Counted from the stretch's first letter, positions 35,091 through 42,846 are shown. The stretch: DNA of 64,000 nt from Bacteroidaceae bacterium (GCA_017651245.1 JAGCDQ010000077.1:1-64000); one strand, 5' to 3'. Numbers and translations are program-made. The notes: generated by a model from the letters alone, not told the origin.

Positions 35091-36584
35091 TCATACTTTT
35101 CTCAACTCTTCAAACAACTTGTTACCTAGCACCCTGTCATTTCCACTCCATAAAGTATGCTTGGGAGCCATTTTGTTTATTTTATCAGAAAAACCATGAG
35201 CAATACGCGGAATTGTCTGCTCATCCACAAAATTCAAAATCCCCATACCAATCAATGCCCTAACGAAATCAACATTACTTGCACTTGGCTTAACAATCCC
35301 AACTTCTCTACAAACAACTAATAGTATTCCTATTTCCGTATTCTTTTCTAAATCAATAAACGCTGCCGCTTTGTGCAACTGAGTTTGAGAAATGAGAACA
35401 GTGCCGTTTACAGTGATTGATTCTGTAATAATTTTCGTGACAGCCTTTACACATTTTTCAGGCGTCTCTTTTTTTCTATTTTCATCGTTGTTTAGTGAAT
35501 TAATAATGGAAGTAGAGCTATTTGACAAGTTAGTCGCTATAGGCCCGACTAGTTTTAATCTACACACTGGCTCCTCGCAAATTTCAACATGGTCTTCTTC
35601 GTAGTCTTGAAGTAGCTCTTGATTTTCTAATTCTAATTTTTGAATATTCATTGTGAGTTGGCGACGTAATGCCAATACTTTCATTGCATCTGCTTCCTTT
35701 TTCTTTCTAGTCGCTTCGTCGTCGAATTGTTCCCTGCCGCCTAAATAGTTTTTTGAATATTGATTACGGATTCTTTCCCTTTTACGCTCTATAAAAGTAT
35801 AATAGTTATTTCTTTCACTACGTTCATTATAATCAAACAAAATTCCTCTATGGTTATCGTCGTATTCTTTATGAAGATGATCTAACAAAGTATCAACAAC
35901 GTACGAAATCATAGAAAAATGTCCAGAAGACGCTGCTGCTTCATAGATGGCTTCTACAATTATCATCCGTTCTTTGTTGTTTCTACCAATTGTTATTAAA
36001 GCATCTTTAATTCTTTTTTTGTCAAAATCCCTTGTCACTTCCATCCAATCTATATGGTAAATCATTTTTTCTGATAGTTCAAAACATTTGCCTGTACGTT
36101 CATCTGAATCAATTACTACGGAGCCTGTCATTTTTAGAGAATTCCGCATAACGTGAAGAGTGTTATAAATAACAGTTTTAATCGTATGGGGGTGAGGGGA
36201 ATGCAACCTTAAGAGGAAATTCTTACTGGCTTCCCTTATTACTATAATGGGGTCCTCGAAAAGATTAAGGCATTCTTGAAAAATAGAATCTAACTGATAA
36301 CGAACTATCTTTGCTTCATTTGATGGCCAGTTTGCCTTAAGGTAATCATAAACAGGGCTTATATCAACGACACCTATTTCAAATATCTCATTTTGACATG
36401 CATACTGAGCATATTCTTTAGTTTGTGTCATGGTATTACCATATTCGTTTTCGTAAATCTCCGCTCTCGTAGTAACGGGGATTGACAATAAATCCTTCAA
36501 GGGCACTCTTTCTAATGCCTTTGCAATAGAACGACACATTACAATCGCTCCGCCAAGAATATCTAGTGCATCTTCACTATTCAT
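35091..36584 (-). CDS. Unknown 497-aa protein downstream of the type III-like RM genes
   Basis: 497 aa, no signal peptide or membrane helix. Residues 1-280 are helical. About 280-335 is a Lys/Arg/Glu-rich likely coiled coil (RKKKEADAMKVLALRRQLTMNIQKLE in pieces). The last 120 residues look like a winged-helix or helical unit (LISQTQLHKAAAFIDLEKNT, VDFVRALIGMGILNF). Base composition is AT-rich like mod and res and unlike the flanks. It follows res on the same strand after 111 bp. Family not recognised; it may be an accessory part of the RM locus or a separate defence gene. Confidence 0.7.
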   Translation of the reverse strand: MNSEDALDILGGAIVMCRSIAKALERVPLKDLLSIPVTTRAEIYENEYGNTMTQTKEYAQYACQNEIFEIGVVDISPVYDYLKANWPSNEAKIVRYQLDSIFQECLNLFEDPIIVIREASKNFLLRLHSPHPHTIKTVIYNTLHVMRNSLKMTGSVVIDSDERTGKCFELSEKMIYHIDWMEVTRDFDKKRIKDALITIGRNNKERMIIVEAIYEAAASSGHFSMISYVVDTLLDHLHKEYDDNHRGILFDYNERSERNNYYTFIERKRERIRNQYSKNYLGGREQFDDEATRKKKEADAMKVLALRRQLTMNIQKLELENQELLQDYEEDHVEICEEPVCRLKLVGPIATNLSNSSTSIINSLNNDENRKKETPEKCVKAVTKIITESITVNGTVLISQTQLHKAAAFIDLEKNTEIGILLVVCREVGIVKPSASNVDFVRALIGMGILNFVDEQTIPRIAHGFSDKINKMAPKHTLWSGNDRVLGNKLFEELRKV

Positions 36585-36695
36585 AGTTTTTTTTATTAGC
36601 CATCGCCATCTTCTCAGACAGCGAGGGGAATGACATATTGAAAAATAACAGCGTCAGCTTGAACAAGTGAATGTCTGCTTAAGCGTTAAGAGTGT

Positions 36696-38765
36696 TTAGC
36701 CTTCATTAAAAGACGCTCTAAATTGCTGTTTTGTCATCGGCAGCTCTTCTCCGTCTTTATATCTGAATATCTGCCAATCATCACCCTTCTTGATAGGAAT
36801 ATAGAACAAGTGATTTTTCAACTTTGCGGATGCTGCCTTATAGCATTCTTTCAGTTCGTTGATCTTTGCTTCATACTCTTGAGGGTCAAAGCCCACGGCA
36901 CCATTGCCATTAACACTCTTTACCTCAAAGATATGGATTCTGCCTCGTTTATCCTTCAAAATAAAATCTGGATATGATTTATGAATGCCAGTACTATAAT
37001 ACTCGTATTTGATTTCAGAGTTATATGGGAAGTTTTTGCCCCACAAATATCTTTCGTCATCATCTCCTAACTTAACTACTTCGGCGGCTTCTCTGACAGC
37101 TATCTTTGAAGCCAGATAATTCGCCCACTCTCTTTCAGCATCACTATCGAATGCAAAAGTAGCACTTGAAGAATCTTTACGGCACCATATCCAGTCTTCA
37201 ATCTCGTGACGGTTCACACTATCCATATAAGTGGAATTTACAGGGAACGAAACCTCTTTGTCTTCAACCATACTCTTAGCATAATCACAAACATACGTAT
37301 CGTATTCACGTTTCACCTTGTCATAGTGTTCCATGAATGTCCACCATTGTATATAATCTTCGTTTGCATAATCGAAACACATATCTTGCAAGGCATTATC
37401 ACCCTGCTTCATCTTCTTATAAAGACTAAATATATCTTGGTAGGCAACAGGTTTGTTTTGTGTCTTCATGAAAGAATGAATGTTGAAATCCTTTCTCTCC
37501 GTTAAATCTGTCAATCTAGTTGTCTTTACGCGGAATTGCTCCTGTACGTTTACATTCCCCAATTTCCAAAGCCTAACGGGCATGATTTGCTTCATGCTAT
37601 CGGGCTTAATACCCCAAACCCATGCTGTAGAAGCTAATTCTTGTGCTTCTTCTGACAGAGATTCGAAATCCGAAAGTCGAGGATTGCGACGTACTCGACC
37701 CATTACCTGTTCATCCAATTGCTTACTTTGCGTGTCTCGTACTTGGAACAGCATGCAAGCTCTTGGAATATCCCAACCCTCAGAAATCACCATTTTGAAA
37801 ATGATAACGTCTATCGTTGAATTGTCCCCTTTTGCATAGTCTTTCCACCTTGCTACTGGAAGCTTCTTCTTTACGTCATCGTTAGTATCACATAGTAATT
37901 CTTTTGCTTTATCTTCGGCTCCAGTTGTTTTATATGTATTGACTATCACCATCCATTTCAAAGCCTGATGCTTATCCAATGCTGGCTTTATTTTGTCATT
38001 CCATTCCTCTTCTGCCTTGTCTTTATTTGATATTTGAATAATTAGGCAGGGATGTACTCCTAACAGATTATTGTATTGTGTCTTGATTTCAAGGAATTTG
38101 TCAATGGCATCATCAACAGTGACATTTTCATCTTCTATCAGTTCAACTCTTTTGATAAGTTTTGCGGCGACAGCATCTTCATCGCTTATCTGTACATCGG
38201 GCACTTGACCTCTACTGAGTTTTGGAGTTGCGGAAAAATTGAATATGCGCCCGAAATAAGATCCTGAGATGTCATCAAGATTGTTTGTTGCTTGATGACA
38301 TTCGTCTTTAATGAGGTATATTCTCTTTCCCTTACCTGTTCCAATATAACCATCTGTCATTGTCCGCAAGAAACAGTCAAATGCACCTCTCATCAGAATG
38401 CCACCAGCTTTATATAAGTCACGAGGAAGAACATAAACATTATAATCTGTTGGGATATACAATTCTTCCTCTCCGCTTATCTCAGTATTAATGAGATAGG
38501 GGCTCAACTCAGGGAAAACACCTGACTGAGCACACGAAAGGAATGTGTCGTAGTTTTGTTGAGCCAGATTCCCTTTCGAGAGCGTTGATACGAGAAAAAC
38601 AAGATCTCTTTGTTCTGCAAGAAGGCGATTCATGAAATCTGCCATCATACGCGTCTTTCCACTTCCCGTTGGGGCACGAAACGTTAATTCTTTCTTCTGG
38701 CCATGCGCTTTACTATATAGTTCGGCAACAGCCTTGTTTTGTAAATCTTTAGCGTCTTGTAGCAT
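36696..38765 (-). CDS. Type III-like restriction enzyme subunit (Res)
   Basis: 689 aa, shorter than the roughly 950 of classical Res. It is an SF2 helicase with motif I PTGSGKT (32-38), motif II DECH (154-157), a later SEGWDIPRA and motif VI QVMGRVRRNP. A C-terminal PD-(D/E)xK nuclease has Asp600, Glu614 and Lys616 (PDFILKD, IFEVKS). It would translocate on unmethylated DNA and cut. It starts 3 bp after the mod stop, so the two are tightly coupled. All key residues are intact, suggesting an active enzyme. Confidence 0.87.
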   Translation of the reverse strand: MLQDAKDLQNKAVAELYSKAHGQKKELTFRAPTGSGKTRMMADFMNRLLAEQRDLVFLVSTLSKGNLAQQNYDTFLSCAQSGVFPELSPYLINTEISGEEELYIPTDYNVYVLPRDLYKAGGILMRGAFDCFLRTMTDGYIGTGKGKRIYLIKDECHQATNNLDDISGSYFGRIFNFSATPKLSRGQVPDVQISDEDAVAAKLIKRVELIEDENVTVDDAIDKFLEIKTQYNNLLGVHPCLIIQISNKDKAEEEWNDKIKPALDKHQALKWMVIVNTYKTTGAEDKAKELLCDTNDDVKKKLPVARWKDYAKGDNSTIDVIIFKMVISEGWDIPRACMLFQVRDTQSKQLDEQVMGRVRRNPRLSDFESLSEEAQELASTAWVWGIKPDSMKQIMPVRLWKLGNVNVQEQFRVKTTRLTDLTERKDFNIHSFMKTQNKPVAYQDIFSLYKKMKQGDNALQDMCFDYANEDYIQWWTFMEHYDKVKREYDTYVCDYAKSMVEDKEVSFPVNSTYMDSVNRHEIEDWIWCRKDSSSATFAFDSDAEREWANYLASKIAVREAAEVVKLGDDDERYLWGKNFPYNSEIKYEYYSTGIHKSYPDFILKDKRGRIHIFEVKSVNGNGAVGFDPQEYEAKINELKECYKAASAKLKNHLFYIPIKKGDDWQIFRYKDGEELPMTKQQFRASFNEG

Positions 38766-38768
38766 AGG

Positions 38769-40331
38769 TTAATCTTCATGTTTAACTGTCATTTGAGTTT
38801 GCGAGAAATTACTACAAACCCATTCCACTTTTTCACGGATAGTTTTGAAACATTCTTTTCCATAAAGTGTTTCATCAATGACATCAAATGGTGTTTTTCC
38901 TGCTGATGCACAGGCATTTGACACCTCAGCAATCTCGTAAACATCCAATCGACCACCATATGGTTCGTTTTCTTCTGCCCATTTGAAATCCTTGCTACCA
39001 TCATAACATTCTCCAGTCATGATACGTTTCAGGCGTTTACTCGTTACGTCATAAGCAATACCATTAGGATTTGATTCATTCTTTTCATTGAGCTGACAAA
39101 GAATGAATTCATATTTGTAGTCATCTGTGTTCAAATCTAGAACAGCGTGCCCTGTGGTGCCTGAGCCAGCAAAAAAATCCAATACTACTCCAACTTTGGC
39201 TTTACTGCTGATTTGAATAAGAGGCTTTATTAATTCTATTGGCTTGGGATTGCTGAAAAGGTTTTTTTCTCCCATTATTGAAGATAATAAATCACTGGCT
39301 CCTTGATTGTTACCAAATAAATTTGATGGCCACCAATTTGTTGCACATTGACCTTCTTTGTCTCTTTCTGATTTATAATATTTCTTTCTTGGGAGCCCAT
39401 GCCCCTTATTAGTAAAATAAATTCTTTTATCTTCTAGAAGATTATGAAAGGTATCCTCATCTCCCATCCATATTTCTGTAAAAATATCCCCACACGGCGA
39501 CGTGATGGAATAATAACATCCACCTTGGTCAGACCCCGCTTTCCAAGGTTTGCTAGCCCAATCACCACGTGGGTCATTATCAGGATTGGAAAATTTTCCT
39601 GTAATTGCAATCTTCCCAACACCATATTTTTTTAGATAGTTTGAATCGTTAGAATACACCAAAATATGTTCTGCAACAAGACCTATCATTTTCGTCTTAT
39701 CGTTAGGCTGATTATGCCTTCTTCGCCAATGTATATTACCTTGGAAGTTCTTTTCTCCAAAGATCTCATCAAACAAGCATTTTATGTAGGCTTGATTTTT
39801 ATCATCTACGCTACAGAAAATGACACCTTTTTCAGACAACAATTGTTTTGCTAGTTTTAGACGGAAATAAAGCATGGACAAGAGATTATCTCTTGATATA
39901 GAATTCTCATAGTTTGTTTCTGCAAATTCCCCCATACTGTCTTTTCCATAAGGCGGATCAATATAGATTACATCAATTCCATTCCTATACTGGATTAGTA
40001 GATTTTGCAGAGCATCATAGTTATCACCAATGATAAGCTTATGAACAGGCTCACCTTCCTTGGCTTTTCCAAAACTAAGAGCTTCGTTTTTCTTGAAATA
40101 CTTAATAGTATCAGACATTCTAGGCTCTTCCATCCGTTTATCGAAATGGAAACCTGTTCGTTTGTATGTAGTGCCTAATGCGGCAATAGCCAAAGCTTCG
40201 TCATCATTATCAGCGTTGGAGATGAGTTTGCTTAATAGAGCTGCATTGCTCGGCTCCAGTATCTTGTCTTCTACTCGTGCTTGTAGTTCCGCAAGCAAAC
40301 TTTGTTTCGTTTCACTTAATTTCAGTGCCAT
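38769..40331 (-). CDS. Type III-like DNA methyltransferase (Mod)
   Basis: 520 aa, beta-class order: DPPY (125-128) first, then CSVDDKNQAYIKCLFDEIFG, a variable region (about 200-345) that should read the target site, then FAGSGTTG (387-394). It methylates adenine N6 (or cytosine N4) and marks self DNA. It is the first gene of mod-res-unknown. AT content is high and codon use differs from flanks, suggesting transfer. The recognition site cannot be predicted. No short repeat tract for phase variation was seen in the gene. Confidence 0.88.
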   Translation of the reverse strand: MALKLSETKQSLLAELQARVEDKILEPSNAALLSKLISNADNDDEALAIAALGTTYKRTGFHFDKRMEEPRMSDTIKYFKKNEALSFGKAKEGEPVHKLIIGDNYDALQNLLIQYRNGIDVIYIDPPYGKDSMGEFAETNYENSISRDNLLSMLYFRLKLAKQLLSEKGVIFCSVDDKNQAYIKCLFDEIFGEKNFQGNIHWRRRHNQPNDKTKMIGLVAEHILVYSNDSNYLKKYGVGKIAITGKFSNPDNDPRGDWASKPWKAGSDQGGCYYSITSPCGDIFTEIWMGDEDTFHNLLEDKRIYFTNKGHGLPRKKYYKSERDKEGQCATNWWPSNLFGNNQGASDLLSSIMGEKNLFSNPKPIELIKPLIQISSKAKVGVVLDFFAGSGTTGHAVLDLNTDDYKYEFILCQLNEKNESNPNGIAYDVTSKRLKRIMTGECYDGSKDFKWAEENEPYGGRLDVYEIAEVSNACASAGKTPFDVIDETLYGKECFKTIREKVEWVCSNFSQTQMTVKHED

Positions 40332-40366
40332 ATATCATATCGTTTTTTTAAAATCTCAGTTCATCT

Positions 40367-40453
40367 TTAACATCCATTGAATAGAAAGGCAATCAGGAAA
40401 AGAATAAAAACCACTTTTATTATTAAATCACCTAATTTTTCGTAAAAATCCAT
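40367..40453 (-). CDS. 28-aa hydrophobic micropeptide
   Basis: ATG at 40453, stop at 40367-40369: MDFYEKLGDLIIK then a hydrophobic helix VVFILFLIAFLF and NGC at the end. A purine-rich AAAGGAG lies 8 bp before the start, unusually good for this genome. The layout (charged N-terminus, one helix, terminal Cys) is like the smalltalk protein at 42629. It could be a membrane micropeptide or a toxin-like peptide; function unknown. It lies between the coiled-coil gene and mod. Confidence 0.4.
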   Translation of the reverse strand: MDFYEKLGDLIIKVVFILFLIAFLFNGC

Positions 40454-40483
40454 ATAACTTACTCCTTTCTAGTCTTCAAACAA

Positions 40484-40891
40484 TTATCTATCTTCCTCCT
40501 TCACCCCATCATTGTCCTCCTCTACTAATCTCTTTAATTTCTCCCTATCTTCTTGCACCAAGTCGTAATTCATCTCTGCTATACGGAAGTAAGTTCTAAA
40601 TCTGCCGTAATGCATGATAATGCGACGGAATTCCTTGAATCGCTTCTCCTCTGGCTGCTCTTCCATCAGTTTCATACCCTCCGCCATCCAATATTCGAAC
40701 TTGTATTGGGCAACTCTTGACTGCCATTTCTTGAATGCCGCAATAGCCTTGTCTTTACGTTCGATCTCAGCTTTCAAGTCGTCGTTCTCAGCTTTCAGAA
40801 TGCCGTTTTCAACCTGAAGAGCATGCTTCTCTTGTATGACATATCTTAGCGTTGTCTCTGGGGGCAAACCTTCGTTCATCGTCCTTGGCAT
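40484..40891 (-). CDS. Coiled-coil protein
   Basis: 135 aa. A long heptad-rich helix (RYVIQEKHALQVENGILK, then AENDDLKAEIERKDKAIAA) at about 16-55 predicts a coiled coil. The second part is helical with many aromatics (FRTYFRIAEMNYD) and ends LVEEDNDGVKEEDR. No family was recognised. Its 3' end shares a direct repeat of about 17 bp with the gene at 40906. Confidence 0.55.
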   Translation of the reverse strand: MPRTMNEGLPPETTLRYVIQEKHALQVENGILKAENDDLKAEIERKDKAIAAFKKWQSRVAQYKFEYWMAEGMKLMEEQPEEKRFKEFRRIIMHYGRFRTYFRIAEMNYDLVQEDREKLKRLVEEDNDGVKEEDR

Positions 40892-40905
40892 ATCTCTATT
40901 CCTCC

Positions 40906-41112
40906 TTAATCGTAAAACAACTTTCTATCTTCCTCCTTCACTAAGTCCCATTCTTCCAGAGCTTCCAAAGGGCGTCGGTTCTGCCTGCGTGCCGTCTTGT
41001 ACTCCTTCGTCAAACCATATTTGGCAGCAATCTGCAAGGCGATGCGGTCTTGGGAAGTCAATTGCTGACCACCGAACAAGAAGTGCCACATATCAAGGAG
41101 TAAATGCTTCAT
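40906..41112 (-). CDS. Small hypothetical protein
   Basis: 68 aa, MKHLLLDMWHFLFGGQQL then charged helices RIALQIAAKYGLTKEYKTAR and EEWDLVKEEDRKLFYD. It lies 14 bp before the coiled-coil gene on the same strand. It resembles the small proteins that accompany VirE/HU elements, but the family was not recognised. The region between it and 41335 carries a terminator-like hairpin, so it may be read through from the leader RNA promoter. Confidence 0.5.
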   Translation of the reverse strand: MKHLLLDMWHFLFGGQQLTSQDRIALQIAAKYGLTKEYKTARRQNRRPLEALEEWDLVKEEDRKLFYD

Positions 41113-41159
41113 CTTTCATCAATCGTTAAGGTTAGAAATAAAAGATATCAGGTATAGAC

Positions 41160-41335
41160 ACAACAAAAGCCCTGCCACAATAGGTCATAGACCTATGCAG
41201 CAGGGTGGGTGTGGTAATTCCCGATGGAACAGTGTTTATCTTACATTGCGCAATAGGGGGGGGTAATAACTCCCTCAAAATCAATGTGTTATATTGAAAA
41301 TCGTGTATATTAGACATAAATGCTTAGGTTTTGTA
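41160..41335 (-). ncRNA. Candidate leader RNA or small RNA ending in a strong hairpin
   Basis: A consensus minus-strand promoter (41340-41371) would start an RNA of about 175 nt that ends at a hairpin: CCCTGC/GCAGGG outer stem, small internal loop, perfect ATAGGTC/GACCTAT inner stem (41170-41205), then CTTTTGTTG. The segment also has a run of eight C on this strand and a TTGCGCAA palindrome. A 61-codon frame (41132-41317) overlaps it. It may be an attenuator for the small genes downstream or a free sRNA. No known RNA family was recognised. Confidence 0.4.
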
Positions 41336-41339
41336 GTTG

Positions 41340-41371
41340 CAAAGATAAATCAAATTCACAACCCTACCAAA
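41340..41371 (-). promoter_or_regulatory. Promoter of the leader RNA
   Basis: Minus strand: -33 TTTG (41368-41371), 20-bp spacer, -7 TATCTTTG (41340-41347). Confidence 0.6.
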
Positions 41372-41408
41372 TTTTCCTCCAACTTTTTCAATAAATAGTG
41401 GTAGGGGT

Positions 41409-41583
41409 GTATACAGTATACAGTATACAGTTTTCTCAGCAGCACATCGAAACTTGGGGAAAGAAAATTACATTATCTAGAATATAATATTATATTTTAT
41501 ATAATGTCAATGTATTATACTCTCTTTTCTTGGCTTGACTATATACCTGCTCCCTAAAAAACTGTATAACTGTATACTGTATA
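41409..41583. repeat. Inverted heptamer clusters flanking an AT-rich core
   Basis: Three GTATACA copies (41409-41429) face CTGTATAA, CTGTATA, CTGTATA (41562-41583) in inverted orientation. GGGG precedes the first cluster and CCCC follows the second. The 130 bp between is AT-rich (for example 41481-41520). This resembles iterons or a protein-binding site of a replicating element. It lies in an 850-bp stretch (41113-41962) without a firm gene. Confidence 0.6.
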
Positions 41584-41658
41584 CAATCAACCCCCAAAAA
41601 GGACTAATAATCACCCATAAAAATAATCAAGAATAATTTGAAAAAAAATCTACAAATG

Positions 41659-41690
41659 CTTGCATATGTCAGAAAAAAGTCGTAACTTTG
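41659..41690 (+). promoter_or_regulatory. Promoter of the HU-like gene
   Basis: CTTG (41659-41662), 20-bp spacer and TAACTTTG (41683-41690). Transcription would begin about 265 bp before the HU start codon. Confidence 0.6.
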
Positions 41691-41694
41691 TACC

Positions 41695-41962
41695 AGAAAT
41701 GAAGAAAGATTATTTTCAACCTTAACCCTAACGATAACCATAACGGAAGGGGTAAGGAATACCACGAAAAACAAGCCGGCGGCATCGATGAAAAGAGGCG
41801 GCGGCAAAACACGAAAGAGACGACGGCAAAGCCATGGATTGCCGACGGCAATTTCAAGACAGGGAATAAGTCCCCTTTCCCGAGGAGAGAAGGAGCTGCA
41901 AAGGCACTCCGGAAGCCCAAAGTTGGGGGCAGAAAAATTATCTTAAAATAAATCTAATTATC
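41695..41962 (+). promoter_or_regulatory. Long structured leader of the HU-like gene
   Basis: About 265 nt, GC-richer than its surroundings. It holds an 8-codon frame (MKKDYFQP, ATG 41700), repeated GGCGGC/GACGGCAA words, a TTGCCGACGGCAA hairpin (about 41839-41851) and a 52-codon basic frame (41788-41946, MKRGGGKTRKRRRQ...) that ends 16 bp before the HU start. Whether the long frame is translated or the RNA itself acts is open. Confidence 0.45.
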
Positions 41963-42595
41963 ATGAGCAAGATTATCTATCGAAAGATTCGCACCGCCCC
42001 TGGTGTGAAGCAGTACCTGGACGAGCAGAAGACCCAGGTGAACCCTCAGTTCGAGGCAAGCGCAAGCTACTACGCACAGTCTGTGGCGCTCGAGACCATG
42101 AGCCTGCGCGACATGGCAAAGCACATCACCTCACACGGCTCTCCCTTCACTGTGGACGTGGTGATCGGCGTGCTGGAGGCATTCCGCTCCTGCCTCATCG
42201 AGCAGCTGCTGGAGTCGAAGAAGGTGAAGGTGCAGGGACTCGGCACGTTCTACGTGACCATCGCCAACAAGGACGGCGGCATCAAGAACCTCGACGACTT
42301 CAACATCAACACCCTCGCCACGGGTCTGCGACTCCGCTTCCTGCCTGAGGGCGCGACCGAGGAGAGCATCTCCAGCAAGGACTTCCTCCGAAAAGCAAGC
42401 TTCGTGGACGTGGCTACCCTCACCAAGGCGAAGACCGTGGAGGACGAGGAGACCGACGAGAACGAGGTGTCTGGTGGTGGCAACGATAACGGTAACGTTA
42501 ACGATAACACTGGCGGCAACACTGGCGGTAACACGGGTGGCAACACTGGTGGCAACAACGGTGGTGGCGACGATCAGGGAGATGGAACCTTTTAA
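41963..42595 (+). CDS. HU-like DNA-binding protein with Gly/Asn repeat tail
   Basis: 210 aa. Residues about 1-130 form an HU/IHF-like domain of the Bacteroidetes type (YAQSVALETMSLRDMAKHI, VQGLGTFYVTIAN, LRLRFLPEGA). The tail (about 150-210) is acidic, then low complexity: DNGNVNDN followed by five TGGN units encoded by a 12-bp repeat (about 42505-42560). It should bind and bend DNA. GC content is higher than in the neighbouring RM genes. It is divergent from the minus-strand cargo genes and pairs with the smalltalk gene 33 bp downstream. Confidence 0.82.
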   Translation: MSKIIYRKIRTAPGVKQYLDEQKTQVNPQFEASASYYAQSVALETMSLRDMAKHITSHGSPFTVDVVIGVLEAFRSCLIEQLLESKKVKVQGLGTFYVTIANKDGGIKNLDDFNINTLATGLRLRFLPEGATEESISSKDFLRKASFVDVATLTKAKTVEDEETDENEVSGGGNDNGNVNDNTGGNTGGNTGGNTGGNNGGGDDQGDGTF

Positions 42596-42628
42596 AGGTT
42601 AAAGGTTAAGGGTTAAAGGTTAAAGACC
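42594..42628. repeat. Heptamer tandem repeat (AAAGGTT-type x5)
   Basis: AAAGGTT, AAAGGTT, AAGGGTT, AAAGGTT, AAAGACC fill the whole gap between the HU stop codon and the smalltalk ATG. Confidence 0.9.
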
Positions 42629-42733
42629 ATGGAAAAGAAGCGTTGGATTGAGTTGGCAGTGAAGATTGCAGTAGCCGCACTCACAGCATTCCTGACCGCA
42701 TTGGGAACCACCAGTTGCATGAGACTCCTTTGA
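42629..42733 (+). CDS. Smalltalk family micropeptide
   Basis: 34 aa, too short for usual gene lists. It starts MEKKRWIELAVK, continues with a hydrophobic helix (IAVAALTAFLTALG) and ends TTSCMRLL, which fits the smalltalk protein family known downstream of HU-like genes in Bacteroidetes. The Cys after the helix could be lipidated, though the final residues are unusual. Function unknown. In many relatives an amidase gene follows; here a repeat and a hairpin follow instead. Confidence 0.75.
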   Translation: MEKKRWIELAVKIAVAALTAFLTALGTTSCMRLL

Positions 42734-42761
42734 GAATGAGGAATTAGGAATGAGGAATTAA
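42734..42761. repeat. Heptamer tandem repeat (GAATGAG/GAATTAG x4)
   Basis: GAATGAG, GAATTAG, GAATGAG, GAATTAA directly after the smalltalk stop, followed by GGGTTCAAG-type repeats to about 42786. Confidence 0.85.
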
Positions 42762-42789
42762 GGGTTCAAGAAGTTCAAGGGTTCAGATA

Positions 42790-42826
42790 AACAGCCCACG
42801 CAACGAGCGATGTTGCGTGGGCTGTT
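42790..42826. terminator. Strong hairpin between convergent units
   Basis: A perfect 14-bp stem ACAGCCCACGCAAC/GTTGCGTGGGCTGT with a 7-nt loop. T-rich sequence on both sides is weak, but the position between the HU/smalltalk unit and the minus-strand secreted-protein gene suggests a two-way terminator. Confidence 0.7.
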
Positions 42827-42846
42827 CTATGTTGTGTAAGGCGGTG

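Noticed and set aside
34934..35263. 109-codon plus-strand frame
   Set aside because: It runs over the repeat-rich spacer and antisense into the 497-aa gene; no conserved feature.
38769..40331. Phase-variable mod gene
   Set aside because: No long simple-sequence tract was found in the coding sequence or start region.
41132..41317. 61-codon minus-strand frame as a real protein
   Set aside because: It overlaps the leader hairpin, contains the C8 run and has no recognised motif; an RNA explanation fits better, though translation is not excluded.
30042..42733. Intact prophage or conjugative element
   Set aside because: No integrase, capsid, terminase, relaxase or transposase gene is visible, and no flanking direct repeats were found by eye.
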